Program-made: the position numbers and the translations under genes
The notes under the pieces: generated by a model
The model's input: the letters and a program-made list of their open reading frames with translations, nothing else
Told to the model about the DNA's origin: nothing
Database searches by the model: none
NCBI RefSeq assembly: GCF_000194945.1
Contig: NZ_GL878507.1
Span: 435,931-499,930, forward strand
DNA from: Streptococcus sanguinis SK1 = NCTC 7863
GTDB taxonomy: Bacteria; Bacillota; Bacilli; Lactobacillales; Streptococcaceae
Direction: 5' to 3'
DNA length: 64,000 nt
Shown here: piece by piece, positions 54,285-63,703 of the stretch
How positions within the stretch are numbered: position 1 is the first letter of the stretch
Layout of the letters: every line of letters begins with the position of its first letter

Positions 54285-55083
54285 ATTTCAACTCAGAGGA
54301 ATCTGGTAGGTAGGAACCACCAAGGTAGGTATTGCTGAGTTTTTCAAGGCTTCCGTCTTGATAGAGTTCTCTTAATGCATTATCAAATTGTTCCTTGAAT
54401 GCTTTTTCTTCGCTAGAAAATATAATATAGTTGTTAGGACTGTCAGTGGAAGGAAGATCAACAACAGATAGATCCAAGCCACGTTCTTTAATAATTTTTT
54501 GAACGGAAACTTTGTCAAAGATTAGGAAATCAAAGTCACCATTAGAAAGGTCAAAGATACGTTTTCCTATATCTTCTCCTGAGTAATGGATAGTGGCTGG
54601 ATTTTCAGTGTGTTTTTGATTCCAATTGTTGATGAATTGGGCGTTCGATGTTCCGATATCCTCTTGAGTTGTTTTACCAGCAATTTGCTCAAGAGAAGTT
54701 AAAGGATTCTTCTTATTACTAACGAGTACTAAAGGATTTTTTGAGATAGGGAGTGAGTAGAGGTATTTATCTGCTCTCTCTTTTGTGTAACTCAAGTTAT
54801 TGGCTGCAGCTTGATAGTGACCGGAATCAAGTCCTGGGAAGATACTTTCCCAAGCGGTTCTTTGAAAGTGAATTTCGTAATCACTGAGCTTCTCATCAAT
54901 TGCTTTAAGTACTTCAATATCGTAGCCAGTCAGGTTGCCGTTTTCCTCATAGGCGAATGGTGGGACATCGCCAGCTGTTGCAACAGTAATTGTTTTTGGG
55001 GACGAATTTTTTTGAGGTGTGCTCTGGTGACTGCAAGCGGCTAACAGTGGAAGGATGATTAGTAACAGGACGATTTTTCTCAT
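54283..55083 (-). CDS. Amino-acid ABC transporter binding lipoprotein
   Basis: This 266-residue lipoprotein has the lipobox LAAC with Cys17 and a family 3 solute-binding fold: VPPFAYEENGNLTGYDIEVL near residue 41 and LEQIAGKTTQEDIGTSNAQF near 130. Such proteins bind polar amino acids or cystine. No permease or ATPase gene is adjacent, so it is an orphan binding protein. AAAGGAGTAAAAC precedes the ATG on the minus strand. Confidence 0.87.
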   Translation of the reverse strand: MRKIVLLLIILPLLAACSHQSTPQKNSSPKTITVATAGDVPPFAYEENGNLTGYDIEVLKAIDEKLSDYEIHFQRTAWESIFPGLDSGHYQAAANNLSYTKERADKYLYSLPISKNPLVLVSNKKNPLTSLEQIAGKTTQEDIGTSNAQFINNWNQKHTENPATIHYSGEDIGKRIFDLSNGDFDFLIFDKVSVQKIIKERGLDLSVVDLPSTDSPNNYIIFSSEEKAFKEQFDNALRELYQDGSLEKLSNTYLGGSYLPDSSELK

Positions 55084-55254
55084 GTTTTACTCCTTTCAAA
55101 TTGGTATTATTTTATAGCTTATCAGAAACTATCTTGATTATCCAATATATATTTTTTATAGCTGCGATAAGAAACCTTAATAATGAAAAACTTCTGCAAA
55201 CTCTTACAAAATATGATAAAATGAAGTTAGTATATTTAGAAAAGGATGCGACTT

Positions 55255-55860
55255 ATGAAATTTCTAGAACTCAATAAAAAGCGTCATGCAACCAAGCATT
55301 TCAACGACAAACCTGTGGATCCAAAGGATGTTCGCACAGCGATTGAGATTGCAACGTTGGCACCCAGTGCTCACAATAGTCAGCCGTGGAAGTTTGTAGT
55401 AGTACGAGAGCGCAATCAGGATCTAGCAGAGACAGCTTTCGGTGGAAATGTGGACCAGATTAAGGAAGCTCCAGTGACTATTGCCCTCTTTACAGATACA
55501 GATTTGACCAAGCGGGCTCGCAAGATTGCGCGTGTAGCTGGAGTTAAGAATTTCTCTGATGAGCAGCTCCAATTTTACATGCAAAATCTGCCAGCTGAGT
55601 TTGCTCGCTATAGCGAACAGCAAAAGAGCGATTATTTATCTCTCAATGCTGGTCTGGTGGCCATGAATCTTGTTTTGGCTCTGACTGACCAAGGTATCGG
55701 CTCTAATATCATCTTAGGTTTCGATAAATCTAAGGTTAATAAGGTTTTGGAAATTGATGAACGTTTCCGTCCGGAACTCTTGATTACGGTTGGTTATACT
55801 GATGAAAAACTAGAACCAAGTTATCGTTTGCCGGTTGATGAAATTATTGAGAAACGTTGA
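55255..55860 (+). CDS. Nitroreductase family protein
   Basis: This 201-residue flavoprotein has the FMN-binding pattern of the nitroreductase fold: KKRHATKHFND at the N-terminus, TLAPSAHNSQPWKFVVV and the late block DQGIGSNIILGFDK. It should reduce nitro or quinone compounds with NAD(P)H. ATG 55255 follows AAAAGGATGCGACTT; the ATG at 55246 overlaps the ribosome binding site. Confidence 0.9.
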   Translation: MKFLELNKKRHATKHFNDKPVDPKDVRTAIEIATLAPSAHNSQPWKFVVVRERNQDLAETAFGGNVDQIKEAPVTIALFTDTDLTKRARKIARVAGVKNFSDEQLQFYMQNLPAEFARYSEQQKSDYLSLNAGLVAMNLVLALTDQGIGSNIILGFDKSKVNKVLEIDERFRPELLITVGYTDEKLEPSYRLPVDEIIEKR

Positions 55861-55929
55861 TATAAAAGTGTTTACGATTTAATTCATAGTTGAAATGATT
55901 TAAATCGAATTGGAAGTTGGGGTGAAATA

Positions 55930-57336
55930 ATGACAATTGATTTTAAAGCAGAAGTTGAAAAACGAAGAGAAGATCTCTTAGCTGACCTGTTCAGTCTTTT
56001 GGAAATCAACTCAGAGCGGGACGATTCCAAGGCAGACAAGGAGCATCCTTTTGGACCTGGACCTGTTCAAGCTCTGCATAAGTTTTTAGAAATTGCTGAA
56101 CGCGATGGTTATGAAACGAAGAATGTGGACAATTATGCTGGTCACTTTACTTTTGGTGAGGGTACGGAAGAACTTGGGATTTTTGCCCACATGGATGTAG
56201 TCCCTGCCGGGAGTGGCTGGAATACAGATCCTTACAAACCTGAAATTATTGATGGTAAGCTTTATGCGCGTGGTTCATCTGACGATAAAGGTCCAACTAT
56301 GGCTTGTTATTATGGTTTGAAAATCATCAAAGACTTGGGATTGCCAGTGTCTAAGCGTGTGCGTTTTGTAGTGGGAACAGATGAAGAATCGGGCTGGCAA
56401 GATATGGACTATTATTTCAAACATGTTGGTCTGCCTGAGCCAGACTTTGGTTTCTCGCCAGATGCGGAATTTCCAATTATTAACGGTGAAAAAGGGAATA
56501 TCACAGAATACCTCCACTTTGGTAACAGTAATGATGGCAGCTTTAAACTCAAGAGCTTTACTGGCGGACTTCGTGAGAATATGGTGCCAGAATCAGCGAC
56601 AGCTATTTTTACAGCAGCAGTTGATGCAGCGGAATTGGATAAGAAATTACAAGACTTTGCTTCTGCCCACAAGGTTTCAGCTAGTCTGAGAGCAAATGGC
56701 GACGCTCTTGAAGTGACAGTCATTGGGAAGTCAGCTCATGGTTCTACACCAGAGGACGGTATCAACGGAGCAACTTATCTGGCTCTCTTCCTCAACCAAT
56801 TTGACTTTGCTGGTGATGCCAAAGCTTATCTGGAAGTGGGAGCTCAAGTTCTGCACGAGGACTTTACTGGTGAGAAGTTAGGAATTGCTTATACAGATGC
56901 TAAAATGGGTGCTCTTAGCATGAATGCTGGTGTTTTCCATTTTGACAGTGCCAAGGCTGACAATACTATTGCTCTGAACATCCGTTACCCGCAAGGAGCT
57001 GATCCGAAAACAATTCAGGCCGGTCTTGAAAAAGTTACTGGTGTTGTGTCTGTGAGCTTGTCTGAACACGGACACACTCCACACTATGTTCCAGCAGATG
57101 ATGAATTGGTAGCAACTCTTTTGAGTGTTTATGAAAAACAAACAGGTCTCAAAGGACATGAGCAAGTCATTGGAGGTGGAACCTTTGGCCGTCTTTTGAA
57201 GCGCGGTGTGGCTTTTGGCGCCATGTTCCCAGACTATGTCAACACTATGCACCAAGCCAATGAATTTACAGATGTAGAAGACCTTTTCCGTGCTGCGGCC
57301 ATTTACGCAGAAGCTATCTACGAATTAATCAAATAA
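55930..57336 (+). CDS. pepV: Dipeptidase PepV
   Basis: This 468-residue M20 metallopeptidase cleaves dipeptides in the cytoplasm. Zinc ligands lie in FAHMDVVPAGSGW, SSDDKGPT and GTDEESGWQDM; the lid domain spans about 190-375; GGGTFGRLLKRGVAFG and the late His in NTMHQANE complete the site. Length matches PepV. TTGGGGTGAAATA before the ATG is a modest ribosome binding site. Confidence 0.95.
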   Translation: MTIDFKAEVEKRREDLLADLFSLLEINSERDDSKADKEHPFGPGPVQALHKFLEIAERDGYETKNVDNYAGHFTFGEGTEELGIFAHMDVVPAGSGWNTDPYKPEIIDGKLYARGSSDDKGPTMACYYGLKIIKDLGLPVSKRVRFVVGTDEESGWQDMDYYFKHVGLPEPDFGFSPDAEFPIINGEKGNITEYLHFGNSNDGSFKLKSFTGGLRENMVPESATAIFTAAVDAAELDKKLQDFASAHKVSASLRANGDALEVTVIGKSAHGSTPEDGINGATYLALFLNQFDFAGDAKAYLEVGAQVLHEDFTGEKLGIAYTDAKMGALSMNAGVFHFDSAKADNTIALNIRYPQGADPKTIQAGLEKVTGVVSVSLSEHGHTPHYVPADDELVATLLSVYEKQTGLKGHEQVIGGGTFGRLLKRGVAFGAMFPDYVNTMHQANEFTDVEDLFRAAAIYAEAIYELIK

Positions 57337-57344
57337 AAAATAAG

Positions 57345-57373
57345 AACTCGTTTGGTCTTGCCAAATGAGTTTC
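57345..57373 (+). terminator. Terminator or attenuator after pepV
   Basis: AACTCGTTTGG (57345-57355) pairs with CCAAATGAGTT (57361-57371) with one G-U, then TCTTTG. The next gene's ribosome binding site follows at once, so some readthrough is expected. Confidence 0.7.
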
Positions 57374-57389
57374 TTTGCAAGGAGCTATC

Positions 57390-57971
57390 ATGCAAACAAT
57401 AGAGGATATTGCTAAGGCCATCATGGCCGACCCAGAAAATAAAGAATTTACGGAGCAGGGAATCAAGCCACTCTTTGCGGCACCAAAGAATGCTCGGATT
57501 AACATTGTTGGTCAAGCGCCGGGACTGAAAACTCAGCAGGCAGGGCTTTACTGGAAGGACAAGAGTGGTGATCGGCTGAGAGAATGGCTAGGTGTCGATG
57601 AGGAGACTTTTTATCATTCTGGTTACTTTGCTGTTTTGCCCATGGATTTTTATTTTCCAGGACATGGGAAATCTGGTGATTTACCGCCTCGTAAGGACTT
57701 TGCGGACAAATGGCATCAGCCGATTTTAGAGCTTTTGCCAGATATTGAGCTGACTATTTTGATTGGTCAGTATGCACAGAAATACTATCTGCATCAAAAA
57801 GGAAATATCAAGCTGACCGAGACAGTTCAGCATTATCAAGACTACCTGCCTGATTTTTTCCCTTTGGTACACCCATCGCCCCGCAACCAAATCTGGATGG
57901 CTAAAAATCCTTGGTTTGCAGAGCAGGTTGTGCCAGACTTGCAAGCATTGGTACAAAAGATTATTCATTAA
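57390..57971 (+). CDS. Uracil-DNA glycosylase family protein
   Basis: This 193-residue protein belongs to the uracil-DNA glycosylase superfamily as the short bacterial type: motif A reads NIVGQAPGLKTQQAG and motif B reads HPSPRNQIW near the C-terminus. It could remove uracil or other damaged bases, though many members of this subgroup are untested. AAGGAG precedes ATG 57390 by six bases. The next gene starts 15 bases after the stop. Confidence 0.87.
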   Translation: MQTIEDIAKAIMADPENKEFTEQGIKPLFAAPKNARINIVGQAPGLKTQQAGLYWKDKSGDRLREWLGVDEETFYHSGYFAVLPMDFYFPGHGKSGDLPPRKDFADKWHQPILELLPDIELTILIGQYAQKYYLHQKGNIKLTETVQHYQDYLPDFFPLVHPSPRNQIWMAKNPWFAEQVVPDLQALVQKIIH

Positions 57972-57986
57972 TAAAGGAGAAAAACC

Positions 57987-58475
57987 ATGGATGCTTATCA
58001 ACAAGTGGCTAATAAATTGCAAGAGTTGGGGATCGCATTTGATGTGGTGGAGCACCCACCTGCATTTACGACAGAGCAGGCAGATGGTTATATTGAAGGT
58101 ATGGAAGGCGTTCGAACCAAGTCCATGTTCTTGACCAATAAGAAGAAAACTCAGTATTATCTTCTAATTATGGATGACAAGAAGAGTCTGGACATGGATT
58201 TGTTTAAAGAGCTGGTTTCAGCCAATCGTATTCGTATGGCTTCAGCAGATTCTCTCTTTGAAAAAATGCAGCTGCCTCCAGGAACTGTATCACCTTTTGG
58301 TCTGCTTAACAATGAGGAGAAGGACATCCATGTTTATTTCGATAAAGAGATCATCGACGAAGAACGCATGACTTTTCATCCTAATACCAATGAAAAGACC
58401 ATCTTTGTCTCTACAACAGATTTGTTTAAATTCTTGCAAGATTTGGGTTATTCTTATCAAGTTCTGGAGCTTTAA
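57987..58475 (+). CDS. YbaK/ProX-type aminoacyl-tRNA deacylase
   Basis: This 162-residue protein has the INS-like deacylase fold: VVEHPPAFTTEQADGYIEGMEGVRTKSMFL with the catalytic Lys region, then PPGTVSPFGLLNNEEKDIHVYFD, which matches ProX/PrdX proteins that free Ala from tRNA-Pro. AAAGGAGAAAAACC precedes the ATG. It is probably cotranscribed with the glycosylase gene. Confidence 0.87.
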   Translation: MDAYQQVANKLQELGIAFDVVEHPPAFTTEQADGYIEGMEGVRTKSMFLTNKKKTQYYLLIMDDKKSLDMDLFKELVSANRIRMASADSLFEKMQLPPGTVSPFGLLNNEEKDIHVYFDKEIIDEERMTFHPNTNEKTIFVSTTDLFKFLQDLGYSYQVLEL

Positions 58476-58489
58476 CTAGCTGTTTTGCT

Positions 58490-58682
58490 AAGTTAGAGGA
58501 GCGTTATCCAGCTTCTCTCTCAGGTGGTCGAACCGAGTGTCTTGTCCCTCTATCTTGAACTTGGATGAAGGACGTATCCAGCAATTTGTTTTCTTTCAGG
58601 AGATTCTCCAACAGTCAGCCAATGATTTTGTCAAAGTTCAGTTTGATTTTCAGAAGTATCTGACTGTCTTTTTGATAAGTCT
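58490..58682 (+). pseudogene. Decayed remnant, possibly of an ABC ATPase
   Basis: The 248-base gap holds broken frames. One (58490-58558) reads AKLEERYPASLSGGR, like the ABC signature LSGG, then stops at TGA. A second frame reads SILNLDEGRIQQF, recalling a Walker B stretch, and goes on to QEILQQSANDFVKVQF. Both could be parts of one deleted gene. The evidence is short and uncertain. Confidence 0.35.
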
Positions 58683-58723
58683 AAGCTTAGAATGCTAAAC
58701 TTTGTAGAAAGCGAGGTGATTCT

Positions 58724-59686
58724 ATGGAAACGATGAAAGCTATAGTCATTTACGAAGCGGGTGGCCCAGAAAAGCTTCTGCTGGAAGAAAGACCGATTCC
58801 AGAACTTCAAGAAGGCTGGACCTTGGTCAAGGTCAGAGGGTTTGGGATTAACCGATCGGAGATTTTTACTCGTGAGGGTTTATCGCCTAGTGTCGCCTTT
58901 CCTCGGATTTTAGGTATTGAGTGTGTTGGCCAAGTGGCCAAGACGACTCGAGAAGATTTAAAGGTCGATCAAAAAGTGGTTTCCATCATGGGAGAAATGG
59001 GGCGAGCTTTTGATGGTTCTTATGCTGAGTATGTTCTCCTGCCGAACGATCAAATTTATACAGTCGAGACCAACCTGACCTGGACAGAGCTGGCAGCAGT
59101 GCCAGAGACCTATTATACTGCTCTAGGTTCTATGAAAAATCTGCGCATTGAGCCCAATGACAAGATTTTGGTTCGGGCTGCCACTAGCGGTGTCGGTTTG
59201 GCCTTTGCTCGTCTGGTCAAGGCACAGTTTCCAGACACACATATCGTTGGTTCGGTCAATAGCGGTTCTAAACAATTTCTGCTCAAACACCAAGCTTACG
59301 ACGATATCATTATAGATCAGGATGGCCGACTGGAAACAGAGGAGAAGTTTGATAAAATTCTGGAGTTGGTCGGTCCGGCAACTGTCAAGGATTCTTTTGA
59401 CCATATCGCAGAGGGCGGGATTATCTGTGTGACTGGACTCTTGGGTGGCCAGTGGGAGCTGAATGGTTTCAACCCAATTGAGGAAATTAAAAATAACAGT
59501 TTTCTGACAAGTTTTCACTCTGCTCATGTGAGCCAAGACCTGATGGATGAATTATTTGATTACATTGACCGCTACCAGGTCAATGTTACACCAAGGCGTG
59601 TCTTTTCCCTAGAGCAAGTGCCCAAAGCTCATGCATTTATCGAAGGGACGGCAGGTTTTGGAAAAATCGTGATTATGAATGAATAG
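58724..59686 (+). CDS. Zinc-type/quinone-oxidoreductase-like alcohol dehydrogenase
   Basis: This 320-residue MDR protein has the catalytic N-terminal domain (GFGINRSEIFTREG, LGIECVGQV) and a Rossmann domain with VRAATSGVGLAFARL. No structural or catalytic zinc cysteine set is visible, so it is closer to the quinone oxidoreductases that use NADPH. GAGGTGATTCT precedes the ATG at 58724. The rhodanese gene starts seven bases after the stop. Confidence 0.87.
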   Translation: METMKAIVIYEAGGPEKLLLEERPIPELQEGWTLVKVRGFGINRSEIFTREGLSPSVAFPRILGIECVGQVAKTTREDLKVDQKVVSIMGEMGRAFDGSYAEYVLLPNDQIYTVETNLTWTELAAVPETYYTALGSMKNLRIEPNDKILVRAATSGVGLAFARLVKAQFPDTHIVGSVNSGSKQFLLKHQAYDDIIIDQDGRLETEEKFDKILELVGPATVKDSFDHIAEGGIICVTGLLGGQWELNGFNPIEEIKNNSFLTSFHSAHVSQDLMDELFDYIDRYQVNVTPRRVFSLEQVPKAHAFIEGTAGFGKIVIMNE

Positions 59687-59693
59687 GAGAAAA

Positions 59694-59993
59694 ATGATGC
59701 AAAAAATTAGTGCGAAAGATTTATATGACAAATTACAGGCAGAAGAACTACAGTTGATTGACGTTCGCGAGGTGGATGAATTTACTGCTGGACATATCTC
59801 TGGGGCTCAGAATCTGCCTCTCAGCAGCCTAGCTGAGAATTATGGGCAATTGGATAAACAAATTCCCTACCATATCATCTGCCAAAAAGGCGGACGCTCA
59901 GCGCGTGCCTGCGAATTTTTGGAAGCTAAGGGTTACCAAGTGATCAATGTCGAAGGAGGAGTGGAAGCTTTTCCTGATAAATTGACGATATGA
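59694..59993 (+). CDS. Rhodanese-like domain protein
   Basis: This 99-residue single-domain rhodanese has LIDVREVDEFTAGHISGAQNL and the active loop ICQKGGRSARA with the sulfur-carrying Cys. It may transfer sulfane sulfur. TAGGAGAAAA precedes paired ATGs at 59694 and 59697; either may be used. It follows the dehydrogenase gene and probably shares its transcript. Confidence 0.92.
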   Translation: MMQKISAKDLYDKLQAEELQLIDVREVDEFTAGHISGAQNLPLSSLAENYGQLDKQIPYHIICQKGGRSARACEFLEAKGYQVINVEGGVEAFPDKLTI

Positions 59994-60015
59994 CAAGCGA
60001 TTAAGAAGAGCAAAT

Positions 60016-60048
60016 GCCGGAATAGATTGAATTTCCGGCCCTTTTTTT
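60016..60048 (+). terminator. Terminator after the rhodanese gene
   Basis: GCCGGAA (60016-60022) pairs with TTCCGGC (60033-60039), followed by a long T run. Confidence 0.9.
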
Positions 60049-60091
60049 GTATACTATAGTAGTATAATAATTTATAGATAGGAGATATTTT

Positions 60092-61129
60092 ATGTCAAAA
60101 CAAGATTGGCTTGAATATTTTGAGGCCGTTAATGGACGCTCGGCTACAGAGGAAGAAATTGCCCAAGCATTGGCTGCCGGGGAATTTGTTAAAGCTGAAC
60201 AGGTAAGTGCGGATCAAGCCTCTAGTGAAGCTAGTCCGGCTTCATCAAGCTTTGAACAGCCGCAAAACTTCCAACAGCCTTTTGCTCAGCAGGCTTCTCA
60301 ACAATATCAAGAAGTTCCTCAGCAACAAGCAAATCCAAATCAATTTGCAAATCAGGGACAAGCTTATCAGCAACAAGGATTTCAGCAAGCAAGTCCCTTT
60401 GCTGGACAGCCTCAGTCTTCTGGTCCGCAAGCTTATCAGAACAACCAGCAGCAAGGACAGTTCAATTCACAAATACCTCAACAAGGACCACAGGCTTATT
60501 ACAGTCAGCAACCTCCTCAACCCAGCGAGTTTTCTAAAACAATGAAAGGTTTCTGGGCTTGGCTCGTTTCAGCTTGGAAATCACCGACATCTGAAGTTGA
60601 GAGCAGTAAGGTGAATGGTTACCTTTCTCTAGGTTTGACAGCGTTCTTTTTTGCTATTGTTGCAAACTACAATATTTTCAGTACCATTGGTATCATGAGT
60701 TTTGGTATGTATAATGGACCGACTTTTAATTTCAAAGTCTTCTTTGTTTCACTGATAGCAGCAGCTCTCTTCCTTTTTTCTATTATTTTAGGTGGTTTTG
60801 TTGTGAAGCGTTTGGTCTACCAAGATAGAAGTTTTACCTTTAATAAGGCTTTTGATTGGTATGGTCGACTGTATGCTATTGTTCTTCCATTTATTGTTGC
60901 TTCAGCTCTGTTTGCTCTGTTGGGTGTTATTCATTTATCCCTGTTCTTCACATGGATTGGGCTTTTGTTGATTGGAGTTGGAGCTACCTTTGCTTTGATT
61001 TATTCCAAGACAAACAACTCTATGGATCCTTTTTATAAATATCTATTGGCCATTATTATCAATGGTGTGATTACAATTATCTTCTCTTTCATCGCTTTTT
61101 CTCTACTAGCTAGTATCGCAATGATGTAA
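60092..61129 (+). CDS. Gln-rich membrane protein with GRxxT motif
   Basis: This 345-residue protein has three parts: an N-terminal module (DWLEYFEAVNGRSATEEE, residues 5-22), a Gln/Pro/Ala/Ser-rich low-complexity linker (about 40-150) and four to five membrane spans (about 175-345). The N-terminal module recurs twice in the next gene. No signal peptide is present, so the linker should be cytoplasmic. ATAGGAGATATTT precedes the ATG. I do not know its function. The next gene starts 15 bases after the stop. Confidence 0.8.
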   Translation: MSKQDWLEYFEAVNGRSATEEEIAQALAAGEFVKAEQVSADQASSEASPASSSFEQPQNFQQPFAQQASQQYQEVPQQQANPNQFANQGQAYQQQGFQQASPFAGQPQSSGPQAYQNNQQQGQFNSQIPQQGPQAYYSQQPPQPSEFSKTMKGFWAWLVSAWKSPTSEVESSKVNGYLSLGLTAFFFAIVANYNIFSTIGIMSFGMYNGPTFNFKVFFVSLIAAALFLFSIILGGFVVKRLVYQDRSFTFNKAFDWYGRLYAIVLPFIVASALFALLGVIHLSLFFTWIGLLLIGVGATFALIYSKTNNSMDPFYKYLLAIIINGVITIIFSFIAFSLLASIAMM

Positions 61130-61144
61130 TATTGGAGGAGATTT

Positions 61145-62875
61145 ATGGCAACAAAAGAAAAATGGGTTGATCTCTTTGAAAAAGTAATTGGTCGAAAACC
61201 AACTGCAAGTGAGTTCCAAGCCGGCAAACAATCTAACTTTGATCCAAAAATGATTAAGGAGATTGCAGGCGAAGCAGAGGAAGCGACCACAGATACTTCA
61301 TCAGTAGAAAATACTACTGATGAAGCTTCTGATAATCAAGATATTGTTCAGGAGACACCTTCTGAAGATTCTGTCACAGAAGAATTGATTCAACCAACCT
61401 CCCAACATGAGAAGCAAGGCGCGTTTGAATCTAGCCAATATGAAGAACTTCGTAAGAATTGGCTGCAAGCTTTTGAAAATAATATTGGTCGAAAACCTAC
61501 CAAAGAAGAATTTGCAGAAGCTAAGAGTCAAGGATTCTCTAACTTGCCTATTCGGTCTGAACTGCTCGACTCGCAATTACCACAGAAACCGGTAAAAAAG
61601 GCTAAAAAGAGAATATCAAAGAAGCAAGCAATCATGATTGGGGCTCCAACCGTTTTAGTTGCCGCTTTGATTGGAGTTTTCTTCTATTTAAACTCTATAA
61701 CTGGAGTTAAAGTGGTCACAGACCATTTTGCAAAAGCCGTCTCTAGTAAAGACTTCGATGAAGTGGCAAGTCTTCTTTCTACTCAATCCGATAAGTGGAC
61801 ACGCGCGGAAGCAAGAGCTTTAGTTGAGCACCTAGAGAGCCAGGAGATTAATCTCGAAACTGAGCTCGATAACATTGTTGAGTCAAATGGCAAATCTGCT
61901 TATATTGATGACAACAATAATAAAATTTTAGGTGTTACTGAAAAGAGTAAGAAATTTGGTATTTTCCAGGAATATCAGATGGTTTCCTATCCAGTCAAAG
62001 TTAAAGTCAATACAAATTTGGATAATGCTACCATTAAACCTGGTGAGAAGAAAACTATTACTCTTAAGAAAAATACAGACACTGAATTGGGCGAATATCA
62101 CTTTATCAAACAAGACTTTACACTCAAAGGTAAGACGGATGTTGGAGATGTAGAGAGTAAGGTTCAGCTTGATTTAGCTACAGCTAAGGACAATGAAATC
62201 AAACTGGATCTCAAGTCTGAAAAGAAACAGCTAAAAATTACTATGCCTTCTGAAACTTCAAAAGCAACAGATATTAAAATCGTTGTTAATGGTAAAGAAA
62301 GTGGTAGCAGTTTGACCCCTGAGTTGCAGCTTGTTCCTTATCAAGAACTTGAAATTTATGCTAAGTTTACTATCTCTGATACTACCTTTACTACCAATAA
62401 AGAGACAGTGATTGTGGAAGATGATACCACGAATGTGAAATTATCTCTTCCTAAGGAAGTGCTTTCTAAGATTAGAGAAAAGAACGAAGAAGCGAAAAAG
62501 GTTGAGGCTCAAAAAGCAAAAGTCTCTACTTTCCTTAATGACTACCGCAGTGCTGTTTTTAGCTCTGTTTCTAACAGGAGTAACAACTATTCTCAATACT
62601 ACGATACCTCTAGTGCAGTATATCGAGAAATGGTTGAGTGGACCACTGGTGGTGGTGTTAAGAAAGCGAAAATTAACTATTATGAGCCAGGAGCTTTGGA
62701 TATCCGTGAAATCAAGGAAGAAAATGGTTCCTATATCGTGACAACATATGAGGACTATACAGTCCACTATGTTGATAACACTCCAAATAGTGTAAATCGT
62801 AAAAATAAGACATATTACTTGAAACCTAGTGGGGATTCTTTTGTAATCTATAATCTTGAAGTTTCAGAAGGTTGA
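61145..62875 (+). CDS. TcaA-like membrane protein with doubled N-terminal module
   Basis: This 576-residue protein has two copies of a short module, KWVDLFEKVIGRKPTASEF near residue 6 and NWLQAFENNIGRKPTKEEF near 102, separated by an acidic linker. A basic stretch and one membrane span follow (about 160-182). The extracellular part contains beta-rich repeats and a C-terminal NTF2-like domain from about 450 (FLNDYRSAVFSS), as in staphylococcal TcaA. TcaA proteins affect wall polymers and glycopeptide response. TTGGAGGAGATTT is a strong ribosome binding site. Confidence 0.8.
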   Translation: MATKEKWVDLFEKVIGRKPTASEFQAGKQSNFDPKMIKEIAGEAEEATTDTSSVENTTDEASDNQDIVQETPSEDSVTEELIQPTSQHEKQGAFESSQYEELRKNWLQAFENNIGRKPTKEEFAEAKSQGFSNLPIRSELLDSQLPQKPVKKAKKRISKKQAIMIGAPTVLVAALIGVFFYLNSITGVKVVTDHFAKAVSSKDFDEVASLLSTQSDKWTRAEARALVEHLESQEINLETELDNIVESNGKSAYIDDNNNKILGVTEKSKKFGIFQEYQMVSYPVKVKVNTNLDNATIKPGEKKTITLKKNTDTELGEYHFIKQDFTLKGKTDVGDVESKVQLDLATAKDNEIKLDLKSEKKQLKITMPSETSKATDIKIVVNGKESGSSLTPELQLVPYQELEIYAKFTISDTTFTTNKETVIVEDDTTNVKLSLPKEVLSKIREKNEEAKKVEAQKAKVSTFLNDYRSAVFSSVSNRSNNYSQYYDTSSAVYREMVEWTTGGGVKKAKINYYEPGALDIREIKEENGSYIVTTYEDYTVHYVDNTPNSVNRKNKTYYLKPSGDSFVIYNLEVSEG

Positions 62876-62879
62876 TATT

Positions 62880-63674
62880 ATGACAATGAAATACAGTAAA
62901 CTGATTTTTCTTGCGGCATCTGTTCTTGTTCTAGGCGCGTGTTCGTCTGGTAAAGACACTACTGGAGATAGCTCTGATAAACAAGCGGCTAGCTCAACTA
63001 GTACAGTTAAGAAACAAGATGCGGAAAAAGATAAAAACTCTAGCCAAGATACGACAACATCTTCAGATAGCACTGATACTAAAAAGGAGCAAAATCACGA
63101 GGCCAAAACTCTTGATCAAAATGTTTCTTATAACGGTAGCTACTACAGTGTCAAAGGGAAATATGATGAGATTCTCGTTGTCAACAAACACTACCCTTTG
63201 TCTGCTTCCTATAACCCAGGTGAGAATGCGACTGCTAAAGCAGAATTGCTCAAACTGATTGCAGACATGCAGGCACAAGGCTATGCTATCAGCGACCAAT
63301 ACAGTGGTTTTCGCAGCTATGATACTCAGACCGAGCTCTATCAAAACTATGTCAATCAAGATGGCAAAGCCGCTGCGGATCGCTACTCTGCTCGACCAGG
63401 CTACAGCGAGCACCAGACTGGTTTGGCATTTGACTTGATTGACAAGAATGGCAATCTTGTACAGGAATCTGGAGCAAGTCAGTGGCTTCTAGATAACGCC
63501 TATAAGTACGGTTTTATCGTTCGCTATCTAGAGGGTAAGGAAGGTTCAACTGGCTATATGCCTGAAAGTTGGCATCTGCGCTATATTGGTCAAGAAGCTA
63601 AGGAAATTGCTCAATCAGGCAAATCTTTAGAAGAATATTTTGGCATTACTGGTGGAGGCTATGAAGATCAGTAG
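62880..63674 (+). CDS. LdcB/DacB-type peptidoglycan carboxypeptidase lipoprotein
   Basis: This 264-residue lipoprotein has the lipobox LGAC, a Ser/Thr/Asp/Lys-rich linker to about residue 75 and a VanY-type (M15B) domain. Zinc ligands are seen in SEHQTGLAFDLID (His and Asp) and WHLRYIG (His), with the conserved SGFRSYDTQ before them. DacB/LdcB trims tetrapeptide stems in pneumococcal wall. ATG 62880 follows AGAAGG by eight bases and lies five bases after the previous stop. Confidence 0.92.
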   Translation: MTMKYSKLIFLAASVLVLGACSSGKDTTGDSSDKQAASSTSTVKKQDAEKDKNSSQDTTTSSDSTDTKKEQNHEAKTLDQNVSYNGSYYSVKGKYDEILVVNKHYPLSASYNPGENATAKAELLKLIADMQAQGYAISDQYSGFRSYDTQTELYQNYVNQDGKAAADRYSARPGYSEHQTGLAFDLIDKNGNLVQESGASQWLLDNAYKYGFIVRYLEGKEGSTGYMPESWHLRYIGQEAKEIAQSGKSLEEYFGITGGGYEDQ

Positions 63675-63703
63675 TCACATCATCCATTAGAAGGAGGAAG
63701 AAA

